Shown here: positions 42,591 to 51,571 of the stretch, one piece after another
Layout: each line of letters starts with the position of its first letter
How positions within the stretch are numbered: position 1 is the stretch's first letter
Assembly (NCBI RefSeq): GCF_900106795.1
Contig: NZ_FNNS01000015.1
Span: 17,445 to 81,444 of the forward strand
Source of the DNA: Aequorivita viscosa
GTDB lineage: Bacteria; Bacteroidota; Bacteroidia; Flavobacteriales; Flavobacteriaceae
Length of the DNA: 64,000 bases
Direction: 5' to 3'
Translations under genes and position numbers: made by a program
The notes under the pieces: generated by a model
Seen by the model: the letters and a program-made list of their open reading frames with translations, nothing else
The model's database searches: none
Told to the model about the DNA's origin: nothing

Positions 42591-43880
42591 ATGATTCCAA
42601 AAATAGAAAAAGCATCCAGAGAAGAAATTAAGGTCTTTCAAGAAGAAAAATTGAAAGAAACGCTTCAATATTTGAAAGAAAACTCTCCGTTTTACCAGCG
42701 CTTTTTCCAAGAAAACAATATTGATATTTCAACGATTTCTAGGATGGACGATCTTCATAAAATTCCTGTAACCACGAAAGATCATCTGCAACAATTCAAT
42801 GACGATTTTTTCTGTGTTCCACGAAGCGAAATAATTGATTACGTTACCACTTCTGGTACATTGGGTGATCCTGTGACGTTTGCACTATCAGACAAAGACC
42901 TAGATCGCTTGGCATACAACGAGGCTATTTCTTTTGAATGTGCAGGTGTTAAAAAGGAAGATGTTTTGCAATTAATGACCACCATAGATCGCAGGTTTAT
43001 GGCTGGCTTGGCATATTTTTTAGGAGCCCGCAAATTGGGCGCAGGAATCATTCGCGTTGGATCTGGAATTCCAGAACTACAATGGGATTCCATTCTCAAG
43101 TTTAAACCTACATATTTAATTACTGTACCTTCATTTCTTTTAAAGTTAATAGAATCGGCACAGCAACGCGGTATCGACCCAAATAAATCTAGCCTTAAAG
43201 CTGCAATTTGCATCGGCGAACCCATTCGGGAGCAAGATTTTTCGTTGAATGTTTTGGCGAAAAAAATTAAAAAAGATTGGAACATTGAACTGTTTTCAAC
43301 CTATGCTTCTACAGAAATGAGTACCGCTTTTAATGAGTGTGAATATCACCTTGGCGGTCATCATCACCCAGAGTTGATTATTGCTGAAATTTTGAATGAA
43401 AGCAATAAACCTGTTGCCGATGGTGAAGTTGGGGAGCTTACAATTACCACTTTGGGAGTTGAGGCAATGCCACTGCTTCGATTTAAAACCGGTGATATGG
43501 TTCAAGCGTACAATGATCCTTGTAATTGTGGTAGAAATACAATGCGCCTAGGCCCCGTGGTTGGTCGAAAAAAGCAAATGATAAAATACAAGGGGACAAC
43601 GCTTTATCCGCCGGCGATGTACAATATTCTGAATGATTTTTCAGGAGTGGAAAACTATGTTATTGAAATATTTCATAACGAATTGGGAACCGATGAAATA
43701 TTGATAAAAATTGCTTCAGGAAATTGGTCGGAAGAATTTTTACTCGATATAAAAGATCATTTTAGAGCAAAATTACGCGTGGCACCAAAAATAGAATTTG
43801 CTACTTCCGAAGAAATTCAAACACTTCGTTTTCCACCATTGAGTAGAAAGCCTGTTGATTTAATAGATCGACGTTCGTAG
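42591..43880 (+). CDS. Adenylate-forming ligase (phenylacetate-CoA ligase-like)
   Basis: The 429-residue enzyme has the ANL motif 'YVTTSGTLGDPVTFALSD', a second motif 'STYASTEMSTAFNE', and 'GELTITTLGVEAMPLLRFKTGDM' near the hinge. The C-terminal domain ends 'PPLSRKPVDLIDRR'. Phenylacetate-CoA ligase-like enzymes activate aryl acids as CoA or ACP thioesters. As the last gene of the cluster it most likely activates the 4-coumarate from the ammonia-lyase for loading onto an ACP. Its homologue in E. coli aryl polyene clusters has this role. Confidence 0.85.
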   Translation: MIPKIEKASREEIKVFQEEKLKETLQYLKENSPFYQRFFQENNIDISTISRMDDLHKIPVTTKDHLQQFNDDFFCVPRSEIIDYVTTSGTLGDPVTFALSDKDLDRLAYNEAISFECAGVKKEDVLQLMTTIDRRFMAGLAYFLGARKLGAGIIRVGSGIPELQWDSILKFKPTYLITVPSFLLKLIESAQQRGIDPNKSSLKAAICIGEPIREQDFSLNVLAKKIKKDWNIELFSTYASTEMSTAFNECEYHLGGHHHPELIIAEILNESNKPVADGEVGELTITTLGVEAMPLLRFKTGDMVQAYNDPCNCGRNTMRLGPVVGRKKQMIKYKGTTLYPPAMYNILNDFSGVENYVIEIFHNELGTDEILIKIASGNWSEEFLLDIKDHFRAKLRVAPKIEFATSEEIQTLRFPPLSRKPVDLIDRRS

Positions 43881-43939
43881 TTCGTGTTGTAAAATTGTAA
43901 AAAAACGGGACTCATTGTTCAACATAAAAAACTAATCTG

Positions 43940-45259
43940 ATGAAAAAATATTTCATTCTTTTCGTATTCGCACTTCTCTTGTCGCAATTGAGCTTCTCTC
44001 AAGATTTCAACAATAATAAACTGGATAGTTATTTTGATGCACTTGAAGCGAACGACAAGTTTATGGGCAGCGTTGCCGTATCACAAAATGGTAAAATTCT
44101 TTACACAAGAGCAGTAGGTTTTGCAGCTGTTGAAAATGAAATAAATGCAGATGTAAACACAAAATACCGAATAGGATCTATCTCCAAAACCTTTACTGCC
44201 GTAATGATTTTAAAAGCTATAGAAGCTGGTAAATTAGAACTTACACAGACTATCGATACCTTTTTCCCGGCAATAGCCAATGCTAGTAAAATAAACATAG
44301 CACAGTTGCTTTACCATAGAAGTGGGATTCATAGCTTTACAAATAATGAAGATTATTTAACTTGGAATACTTAGGCGAAATCTGAACAAGAAATGATGGA
44401 TATCATCATAAAAGGTGGCAGCGATTTTGAACCTGGAAGTAAATCAGAGTATAGTAATTCTAATTATGTGCTTCTTTCCTATATCCTAGAAAAGACCTTT
44501 AAAAAACCGTTTGCTGAAATTTTTAAAAAATATATTACCCAACCATTGGGGTTAAAAAACACATATTTGGGTCGTAAAATTGATGTAAGCAATAATGAAA
44601 GTCAATCGTACAGATGGATGGGAAACTGGAGGCAAGAGCCCGAAACTGATACTTCAATACCGCTGGGTGCTGGTGGAATAGTTTCAACACCGAGTGATCT
44701 TGTAAAATTTAGTGACGCTTTGTTTGGAGGAAAAGTTATTAAGGAAGAAAGCCTAAAGCATATGGAAACTTTAAAGGAAGATTATGGAATGGGGCTTTTT
44801 CAATTTCCATTTGGAACGAAACTTGGGTTTGGACACACTGGCGGTATAGACGGATTTACTTCAGTTTTAATTCATTTTAAAGATGAGAACATTTCGTATA
44901 CTTTAACTTCAAATGGAACAAATTTTAGTAACAATGATATTTCAATTGCTGTATTAAGTGCTGTTTTCAATGAACCTTACAAATTGCCAGAATTCACTTC
45001 ATTTGCACTTACTTCTGAAGATTTAGATAAGTATTTGGGCGTGTATTCATCTTCTCAAATTCCATTAAAAATTACGATTACGAAGGAAAATACTACTTTA
45101 ATTGGGCAAGCTACAGGACAACCTTCTTTTCCGTTGGAGGCAACTGAAACAGACATATTTAAATTTGATGCCGCTGGTGTAGTTTTAGAGTTTAATCCTT
45201 CAGAAGAAATCATGGTGCTGAAACAAGGTGGAGGTGAATTTACCTTTAAAAAGGATTAG
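43940..45259 (+). pseudogene. Serine hydrolase (beta-lactamase family), interrupted by an in-frame stop
   Basis: A signal peptide ('LLSQLSFSQ') and a class C beta-lactamase/DD-peptidase domain are visible, with catalytic 'SISK' (SxxK) in the N-terminal part and the 'YSN' motif plus 'HTGGIDGF' later. A TAG at 44372-44374 breaks the frame after 'YLTWNT'; the same frame continues 'AKSEQEMMDIIIKGGS' to 45259 with no loss of length. The two halves together would give about 439 residues. The single nonsense change is most easily read as a recent loss of function or a sequencing error. The C-terminal 90 residues are a DUF3471-like beta domain. Confidence 0.85.
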
Positions 45260-45336
45260 CTTTTAGAGGCTATAATGCTGTTTTTTCGCTTTATAACCTA
45301 GATAATATTTCGCTAAAACAAACCAAATAATATTCC

Positions 45337-45344
45337 TATTTTTG
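45337..45344 (+). promoter_or_regulatory. Candidate promoter of lspA
   Basis: TATTTTTG fits TAnnTTTG and lies 125 bases before the lspA ATG. No good -33 element is seen. The leader contains ACAATT-ACC-AATTGT, a short hairpin. Confidence 0.4.
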
Positions 45345-45468
45345 CGCTCGCAATAAGTAGCTGAATTAGAACAATTACCAATTGTTGAAGCAATTCGGCT
45401 TCTTAAATTATAATTAAACAGACATTCCATCAAATATTTTGTTGAGCGGAGTAGCATGTAAAACTAAT

Positions 45469-46080
45469 ATGGGCCTAAAAAAAGCATCCGCAATTATTAT
45501 TCTTATTTTATTGATAGACCAAATTTCAAAAGTCTACATCAAAACCCATTTTATGTTGGGTGAAGAAATTCGGGTTTTTGATTGGTTCCGTATTCTTTTC
45601 GTCGAAAATGAAGGAATGGCTTGGGGTGCTAAAATTCCGGGAACACACGGAAAACTTATTCTCACCCTTTTCAGGATTGTGGCCATTGGCGGAATAGGTT
45701 ATTGGCTTTGGGATTCAATTAGAAACCAAGCTCCTCGAATTTTAGTTATCTCTATTGCCTTTATTTTCGCAGGTGCAATGGGAAATATTATCGATTCAGT
45801 TTTCTACGGAATTATTTTTGACGACAGCTATAGGCAAGTAGCTACATTGTTTCCAGAAGCTGGTGGATACGGTACTTTATTCCACGGAAAGGTAGTAGAT
45901 ATGCTGTATTTTCCATTGTATGGCGGTAAGTTACCAGAATGGATTCCATTTTGGGGCGGAGAGTATTTTACCTTTTTCGATCCTGTTTTTAATGTTGCAG
46001 ATTCCGCAATTAGCGTGGGAGTAGGACTCTTATTACTCTTTAATAAGAAGGCATTTCCAAAAAAAGAACAGTCTGAATAA
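45469..46080 (+). CDS. lspA: Lipoprotein signal peptidase (type II)
   Basis: The 203-residue aspartyl membrane peptidase begins at the ATG at 45469 ('GLKKASAIIILILLIDQISK'). A longer reading from a TTG at 45439 is unlikely. It has the conserved Asp-containing stretches 'GNIIDSVFYG' and 'FNVADSAISVG', and four hydrophobic helices. It cleaves the signal peptide of lipid-modified prolipoproteins. It is longer than the E. coli enzyme (164 residues) through a periplasmic insertion, as is usual in Flavobacteriia. It acts on several lipoproteins in the window. Confidence 0.92.
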   Translation: MGLKKASAIIILILLIDQISKVYIKTHFMLGEEIRVFDWFRILFVENEGMAWGAKIPGTHGKLILTLFRIVAIGGIGYWLWDSIRNQAPRILVISIAFIFAGAMGNIIDSVFYGIIFDDSYRQVATLFPEAGGYGTLFHGKVVDMLYFPLYGGKLPEWIPFWGGEYFTFFDPVFNVADSAISVGVGLLLLFNKKAFPKKEQSE

Positions 46081-46114
46081 TTGAATAAACTTCAATCCTG
46101 TTACTTACATCGAA

Positions 46115-46537
46115 TTAACCTGTAGGCGCAAGAAGATTGAATGGATAAAATGGCAAATTCCGAAGTATCCAATATAGAATAGCCAATCCGAAATAACCGA
46201 AAATAAAAACTTTACTGTAAAAAAGGAGCAGTCTATAACTAGTGCCAAATATCCAATTGGCGGCGGTAATTCCTACGCCATAAACCATAATTGGAATTGT
46301 TAAAACCATCAATGGGTTAAACCGAAAAGCTCCAATAATATCGCCGTGTAATAACAAATGAATCGCTCTTTGTGATCCACAACCTGGGCAATAAAACCCA
46401 GTGAAATAGTACATAGGACAGGGTATAAAGAAGCTTGTTGAGGGATTTATAAAATAATAAACAAGAATAAACCCCCCAAGCAGTAATGCAATGAGGGCTA
46501 TTTTCCAAAGCTTAGTTCTATCCTGCCACAGCTCCAC
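46115..46537 (-). CDS. DUF2752 family small membrane protein
   Basis: The 140-residue product has three or four hydrophobic segments and the family motif 'CPGCGSQRAIHLLLHGD'. Its GTG start overlaps the end of the CD225-type gene by 20 bases, so the two are coupled. DUF2752 proteins have no established function. Confidence 0.8.
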   Translation of the reverse strand: MELWQDRTKLWKIALIALLLGGFILVYYFINPSTSFFIPCPMYYFTGFYCPGCGSQRAIHLLLHGDIIGAFRFNPLMVLTIPIMVYGVGITAANWIFGTSYRLLLFYSKVFIFGYFGLAILYWILRNLPFYPFNLLAPTG

Positions 46538-46799
46538 CTAAACTAAATATTACTGTTATAGCAGTGATTACTCCAATTATAACTGATGCTATAGCGCCCC
46601 AAATAGCCCATTTCTTCGCGTCATTAGCGGCCTCTTGAGCTCCAGCGTAATCTCCACGAGCCCATAATTCGTTTACTTTGGTTGATTTAATGATAGCTAC
46701 AATACCTAAAGGCATGCAACATAAAACGGTACAAAGGATAGCCCAAACTAAGTTGTTGTCTGGGGGCGTTCCAATGTTTTGGTTGGTTGAGGTTTGCAT
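46518..46799 (-). CDS. CD225/dispanin family small membrane protein
   Basis: The 93-residue protein has the CD225/dispanin pattern: a short N-terminal tail, 'LVWAILCTVLCCMPLGIVAIIKS', a polar loop 'VNELWARGDYAGAQEAANDAKK', then a second membrane helix. Bacterial members frequently stand next to DUF2752 genes, as here. The function is unknown. Confidence 0.88.
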   Translation of the reverse strand: MQTSTNQNIGTPPDNNLVWAILCTVLCCMPLGIVAIIKSTKVNELWARGDYAGAQEAANDAKKWAIWGAIASVIIGVITAITVIFSLGGAVAG

Positions 46800-46833
46800 T
46801 TGTTCTAATTAATTGGTTGATAATGATTTAACT

Positions 46834-47418
46834 TTATAAAAATAATTGGTTATGTCTAAAATCAAATGTTTTTTCGGGTGTAATGCAGTAATGTAATGGA
46901 ATATCAGTGGGTTCGTGTGGGATTTCAACTTCAGGTTCAAAGAATGAAACGCCGATAAACACAGCATTTGAGTTGCATTTTTGTAAAAAACGGTCGTAAA
47001 AACCCTTTCCGTACCCAATTCTATTTCCGCTATGATCAAAAACTAACAAGGGAACAAAAACTACATCTACGGTCTCTGGTGAGATTTCAATTCCTGAAAC
47101 AGGCTCGGGAATTCCGTATTTTGAAACTTTTAAAGCAGTGTTTTCCTGCAATAAAAAATGCTTCATTTCATTACTTAAAAAATCAACTTTTGAAACAACG
47201 ATACTTTTATCTTTTCCTTGTAAAATATGCATTAAATAGGTTGTGTCTACCTCTTTTTTATTCGTAATTGAAAGAAAAAGATGGTAATAAGTTTTATCCC
47301 AAATTCCAAGTTTTAAAGCTTGATTTGCAATTTTAAGACTCAGTTCTTCTATAGAATCATCGGCTAGATTTTCTCGTAATGCTTTGTATTTTTTTCTTAA
47401 CGTGGATTTGTCAATCAT
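46834..47418 (-). CDS. 5-formyltetrahydrofolate cyclo-ligase
   Basis: The 194-residue protein has the family's ATP/folate signature 'NRIGYGKGFYDRFL' and starts 'DKSTLRKKYKALRENL'. It converts 5-formyl-THF to 5,10-methenyl-THF with ATP, salvaging folate. It is a single-copy housekeeping gene 88 bases below the M14 gene, from which a hairpin separates it. Confidence 0.92.
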   Translation of the reverse strand: MIDKSTLRKKYKALRENLADDSIEELSLKIANQALKLGIWDKTYYHLFLSITNKKEVDTTYLMHILQGKDKSIVVSKVDFLSNEMKHFLLQENTALKVSKYGIPEPVSGIEISPETVDVVFVPLLVFDHSGNRIGYGKGFYDRFLQKCNSNAVFIGVSFFEPEVEIPHEPTDIPLHYCITPEKTFDFRHNQLFL

Positions 47419-47483
47419 AATAAAAATTAATAGCTCAAGGAAGATTTTAAGATCTTATAAAAAAGATAATCTGTTCGTTTGTC

Positions 47484-47506
47484 TTTCCTTATTGCGGTAA
47501 GGGAAA
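47484..47506 (-). terminator. Hairpin after the M14-like gene
   Basis: TTTCCTTA (47484-47491) pairs with TAAGGGAAA (47498-47506) with one bulge, directly after the stop at 47507. There is no T-run on the minus strand, so it may be only a transcript-end stabiliser. Confidence 0.45.
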
Positions 47507-48508
47507 CTAATCCTCCGTCTCTTCATTTTCAGTTCCCAACGTATTTAATGTAGAAATATGAAAAATAGCATCTCCTTGATTTACAATGGGCGATTGGTTT
47601 ACATTTATTATATATCCTTCATGGGGCGATGAAACCTTAAATCGCATTTTTCCATACGGGTCGGTTATTGTAGCCAAAAGTTCACCTTTTTCTACGAGTT
47701 TATTGCATTCTACTTTTACGTGAAGTAAACCGCTTTTTTGAGCGCGAATCCATTTGCTTTTTTCTATTACAACTGTTTTTTCAGTTGGTTTTGGGGCGAT
47801 AAATCTTTTTCCCAACATGTCTAAATGATCCAAGAATCGCAGAACCCCATCAACCCCTTCTTTTACAATATGTTTGTTGCTTTCTCGGCTTTTTCCGCCT
47901 TCAAAAAGTAGAATTGGAATATCCATTTTCTGACACGTAATTCGGTATGATTTTTCTATGGTGTTTGAATAAACCGTAAATGGCGCATTAAAAACTTTTG
48001 CCAACTCTAACAATCTTTCGTTTCCACGCTTAATACGTATTTGAGGCGCGTTAAACCTACTAGCGCCACCTGTATGAAAATCGAGACAGTAATCGGCGTG
48101 TGGCAGAATTTTCTTTGTAAAATGGTAAGCTACCCGACTGGCAAGTGAGCCCGATTTTGTTCCTGGAAATACGCGATTTAAGTCACGGCCATCAGGAAAA
48201 GAGCGGTCTCCGTTTAAAAATCCAAAAACATTGAGAATTGGAATACAAATGATAGTGCCACGCTTGGGTTTGTTAAACTTTCGAGCAATTAGTTGCCTAA
48301 CTATTTCCACTCCGTTTATTTCATCGCCGTGAATTGCTGCAGTAATTAAAACTGTAGGTCCAGGAATTTTTGAACGTTCAATAATTATCGGAATTTCGAC
48401 CTTGGTAGCAGTATAGAGCTTAGCAATACTGAAATCTAACCTTCTGCTTTCACCAAGGGCAATTCGTTCGTTTAAGATTACAATGTCACGTTCTTCTTTC
48501 TTTGCCAT
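47507..48508 (-). CDS. Succinylglutamate desuccinylase/aspartoacylase-like (M14 superfamily)
   Basis: The 333-residue protein has the zinc-binding pattern 'AAIHGDEINGVE' (H and E), 'DLNRVFPG' and 'YCLDFHTGG' (third His). It ends with a biotinyl/lipoyl-like beta domain ('SPHEGYIINVNQSPIVNQGD'). Relatives cut amide bonds at the N-acyl end of amino acids or trim glutamate tails. It follows RimK-1 by 2 bases in the same operon, so it probably works on the same modified product, removing or processing what the ligase adds. That is inference from context. Confidence 0.85.
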   Translation of the reverse strand: MAKKEERDIVILNERIALGESRRLDFSIAKLYTATKVEIPIIIERSKIPGPTVLITAAIHGDEINGVEIVRQLIARKFNKPKRGTIICIPILNVFGFLNGDRSFPDGRDLNRVFPGTKSGSLASRVAYHFTKKILPHADYCLDFHTGGASRFNAPQIRIKRGNERLLELAKVFNAPFTVYSNTIEKSYRITCQKMDIPILLFEGGKSRESNKHIVKEGVDGVLRFLDHLDMLGKRFIAPKPTEKTVVIEKSKWIRAQKSGLLHVKVECNKLVEKGELLATITDPYGKMRFKVSSPHEGYIINVNQSPIVNQGDAIFHISTLNTLGTENEETED

Positions 48509-48510
48509 AA

Positions 48511-49383
48511 TTATACGTTCCGCTCAATATATTTTATGATAGAGTTTGCTATATCCTTACCTGTCGCTAATTCGATTCCTTCCAATCCTGGAGAAGAGTT
48601 TACTTCTAGAATGAGTGGTCCTCGAGCAGATTGCAGCATATCTACACCCGCGATTCCTAGTCCCATAGCACGTGCTGCTTTTAAAGCTGCGGTTTCTTCT
48701 TCATCGGTTAGTTTTATTACGGTAGCAGATCCACCACGGTGTAAATTGGAGCGAAACTCACCATCTTTGGCTTGTCTTTTCATTGCTCCAACTACTTGTC
48801 CATCAACAATAAAAGCACGAATGTCTGCTCCACCAGCTTCTTTAATAAATTCTTGAACAATTACCCTGGCTTGAAGGTTGTTAAATGCTTCGATAACAGA
48901 TTCAGCCGCTTTTCTGGTTTCTACCAAGATTACTCCAATTCCTTGGGTTCCTTCAAGTAGCTTGATTATTACAGGCGCTCCACCTGCTTGATCTACAATT
49001 TCCTTCACGTTTTTAGAGTAGTTCGTGAACACCGTTTTTGGCAATCCCAATCCCGCACGCGAAAGAATTTGTAAACTTCGTAGTTTATCGCGAGATCGAA
49101 CTAAGGCTTGCGATTCGGTTGTAGTAAAAACGTGCATCATTTCAAACTGGCGTACCACTGCTGTTCCGTAAAAGGTAACCGAAGCGCCAATACGGGGTAT
49201 TATGGCGTCTGTATGGCTTAATTTATGCCCCTTATACATTATAACCGGATTTTTCTTCTCGATTACAATGTCGCATTTTGCGTGATTTACAACTTCTACA
49301 TCGTGTTTTCGGGCTTTTGCAGCTTCAACAAGGCGTTTTGTGGAATATAGATTTGCGTTTGCAGATAATATCTTAATGTTCAT
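48511..49383 (-). CDS. rimK: RimK-type ATP-grasp ligase 1
   Basis: The 290-residue ATP-grasp enzyme has '[13 protein letters not shown]', '[18 protein letters not shown]', '[11 protein letters not shown]' and '[14 protein letters not shown]', all RimK-like. RimK adds glutamate residues to the C-terminus of ribosomal protein S6 in E. coli. Its start overlaps the end of the RimB-like gene (4 bases). A second copy lies at 49949-50821; the two share most motifs, so they are paralogues with possibly different substrates. Confidence 0.9.
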   Translation of the reverse strand: MNIKILSANANLYSTKRLVEAAKARKHDVEVVNHAKCDIVIEKKNPVIMYKGHKLSHTDAIIPRIGASVTFYGTAVVRQFEMMHVFTTTESQALVRSRDKLRSLQILSRAGLGLPKTVFTNYSKNVKEIVDQAGGAPVIIKLLEGTQGIGVILVETRKAAESVIEAFNNLQARVIVQEFIKEAGGADIRAFIVDGQVVGAMKRQAKDGEFRSNLHRGGSATVIKLTDEEETAALKAARAMGLGIAGVDMLQSARGPLILEVNSSPGLEGIELATGKDIANSIIKYIERNV

Positions 49384-49805
49384 TTTTGGTTCTTTAGTTT
49401 GAAGGAAAGATTTGTTTTGGTAATATCCACGATATACTTTTTACTCAAAAAATTGCGACCTAATAGAACTGGAAACCGCATTTCCTCCCTGTCGCTTAAG
49501 GTTAAATATATATCTTGAGTTTTTCCGAAAAGAATAATCTTGGTCTTTATCCGATATCGGGGTTCGGATTGACCGTTGCTGCTTTTTACAACTTTTACAT
49601 CGTATTCGTCAAAAATAATTTCCTTTTCGTGATAGCTTGGGTGCTCTTCGTCAAGAAAATTACACTTTAAATAACCGTCTTCCACTTTTACATTCTTACA
49701 ATGAATAGAAGAGGTATAAGCTCCAGTATCGATTTTAACTTCGATATCAAACAGATTTAGTTGTGGAAAATCCGCTTTGTCTATTCTTCCTATGCTTATT
49801 TTCAA
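49380..49805 (-). CDS. RimB-like retropepsin-type zinc protease family protein
   Basis: The 141-residue product has '[14 protein letters not shown]', the DTG(A) motif of the ATP-dependent zinc protease / retropepsin-like family, and ends with '[17 protein letters not shown]'. In Pseudomonas the family member RimB acts opposite RimK, removing glutamates from S6. Its location between two RimK genes fits that role here. Confidence 0.85.
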   Translation of the reverse strand: MKISIGRIDKADFPQLNLFDIEVKIDTGAYTSSIHCKNVKVEDGYLKCNFLDEEHPSYHEKEIIFDEYDVKVVKSSNGQSEPRYRIKTKIILFGKTQDIYLTLSDREEMRFPVLLGRNFLSKKYIVDITKTNLSFKLKNQK

Positions 49806-49948
49806 TATAAATTTTTTTGGTTATTGCAATATAAATAATATAAGTTTCAAAAGACAAATCACGAATAATTAATCGCATCAAATTAAAATAAACAGTAACG
49901 ATGAAAGTGAAACAAAAAAATCAGGTTATTATCGATTTTAAGTATTGA

Positions 49949-50821
49949 CTACCGACTATTCCTCTCAATATATCCAATTACACTTTTTGAAATGTTTTTA
50001 CCTGAAGTGTTTTCGATGCCTTCAAGACCAGGAGTGCTATTGATTTCAAGTACTAATGGCCCGTTTTTAGATTGCAGAATGTCCACCCCACAAAATCCGA
50101 GACCAATTGCTTTAGCTGCACTTATAGCTATTTTCTCCTCGGCAATCGATAAGGTTATTTTTTCAGAAGTGCCACCGCGATGTAGATTGCTTCTAAATTC
50201 ACCAACCTTCGATTTGCGCTTCATTGCAGCTACAACTACGCCGTCTACAACAATGGCTCGTACATCGTTTCCTTTAGATTCTTCAATATATTCCTGAAGC
50301 AGAAACTTTGCACCTGTTGCGGTTAATGTTTCAACGGTAGCCAAAGCATTTTGTGGGCTTTCGGTTAAAATAACTCCTTCGCCGTGCGTTCCTTCTAATA
50401 GTTTAATAACAATTGGCTTTCCATTGAATGTTGCCAATTGTTGTTCGTAATCAAAGAAGGATGTATAAAGTGTTTTAGGCGTTGGAATTTGGTTTTTAGC
50501 CATTATTTGAAAAGAAGTCCATTTATTGCGACTGTTTAAAATTCCAGCAGAAGAAGCTACAGTGAAAACTCCCATAGCTTCAAAATGGCTCACCACATTT
50601 GCGCCAAAATTAGTTGTTGAAGCCCCTATTCTGGGTATTATTGCGTGAAGGTCTTTCACTCTCTCGCCTTGAGCTTGAAGAAAGGCTCTTCCGTTTTCAA
50701 TCCCAAGATTGCAATATGAGGGGTCTAAAACCTCAATAGTATGGTTTCGTGCTTCACCAGCATTGAAAAGACTTTTTGTGGAATAAAGAGCTTCCCCACG
50801 AGAGAGAATGGCAATGTTCAT
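49949..50821 (-). CDS. RimK-type ATP-grasp ligase 2
   Basis: The 290-residue protein is a paralogue of the ligase at 48511-49383, with the same length and motifs ('[13 protein letters not shown]', 'IVIKLLEGTHGEGVILTE', 'LVLEINSTPGLEGIE'). The substitution THGEG for TQGIG in the ATP-binding loop differs between the two. It stands 143 bases upstream of the RimB-like gene, probably in the same transcription unit. It may have a different acceptor or amino acid. Confidence 0.9.
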   Translation of the reverse strand: MNIAILSRGEALYSTKSLFNAGEARNHTIEVLDPSYCNLGIENGRAFLQAQGERVKDLHAIIPRIGASTTNFGANVVSHFEAMGVFTVASSAGILNSRNKWTSFQIMAKNQIPTPKTLYTSFFDYEQQLATFNGKPIVIKLLEGTHGEGVILTESPQNALATVETLTATGAKFLLQEYIEESKGNDVRAIVVDGVVVAAMKRKSKVGEFRSNLHRGGTSEKITLSIAEEKIAISAAKAIGLGFCGVDILQSKNGPLVLEINSTPGLEGIENTSGKNISKSVIGYIERNSR

Positions 50822-50903
50822 AGCGGGTTATTATAGTTGCAATTAAGTGTGAAAAGATATGGTTTATAGTCGTTTTCGACAATTAAACAGTTGTTAATCA
50901 GTG

Positions 50904-51413
50904 CTATTTGAATAAAGCTTTTAACTCTGTGGCATCACTTGGTTTCATTTTTCCTGCTAACACCAAACTCAACTGTTTTCTGCGAAGTGCGGCTTCGAAA
51001 CGTTCTTTTTCAATAGCTGTTTCTGGAATTAACTCAGGGATTTTTACAGGCCTCCCTGTCTCGTCTACCGCTACAAAAGTGTAAATTGCTTCGTTAGAAA
51101 TGCTTCGTTCGCCACTTTCACGGTCCTCAATATAAACGTCCATAAATATTTCCATGGAAGTAGAAAATGCTCTGGAAACCTTTGCTTCAACGGTAACGAC
51201 ACTTCCTAAAGGAATCATTTTGCTGAAAGCAACGTGGTTTACCGAAGCAGTAACTACAATACGTCTGCTGTGCCTTCTGGCTGCAATACTTGCTGCGCGA
51301 TCCATTCGTGCTAATAATTCACCACCGAACATATTTCCAATGGGATTGGTTTCACTTGGCAAAACCAAGTCGGTTATTATAGTGGCAGATTCACTTGGAG
51401 TTTTGGCTGTCAT
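50904..51413 (-). CDS. Acyl-CoA thioesterase (YciA/BACH-like hotdog)
   Basis: The 169-residue hotdog protein starts at the ATG at 51413 and has 'LPSETNPIGNMFGGELLARMDRAASIAA' and 'NHVAFSKMIPLGSVV', characteristic of the acyl-CoA thioesterase YciA family. A hydrolase of medium/long-chain acyl-CoAs is likely. It is monocistronic as judged by a candidate promoter at 51431-51438 on the same strand. Confidence 0.88.
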   Translation of the reverse strand: MTAKTPSESATIITDLVLPSETNPIGNMFGGELLARMDRAASIAARRHSRRIVVTASVNHVAFSKMIPLGSVVTVEAKVSRAFSTSMEIFMDVYIEDRESGERSISNEAIYTFVAVDETGRPVKIPELIPETAIEKERFEAALRRKQLSLVLAGKMKPSDATELKALFK

Positions 51414-51430
51414 TTTCAATGTTTTTTTCG

Positions 51431-51438
51431 CAAAGATA
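51431..51438 (-). promoter_or_regulatory. Candidate promoter of the thioesterase
   Basis: On the minus strand this reads TATCTTTG, a perfect TAnnTTTG -7 element, 17 bases before the ATG at 51413. A -33 TTTG is not clear. Confidence 0.45.
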
Positions 51439-51571
51439 CCGAACTATAAAAAGATGCAGGGAGAAAAAAGTTATAGAATAAAAGAGGTTTATTCGTTTTT
51501 TGAAATACAAGGACTCATCGCTCAAAAAACAAACTTTCCAAATTAATAAAATAGTTGAAAGCCAAAGAGCT

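Noticed and set aside
45349..45430. Possible small RNA or tRNA between the serine hydrolase and lspA
   Set aside because: A promoter-like element precedes it, but no cloverleaf or conserved structure forms; only a short AATTG hairpin is visible.
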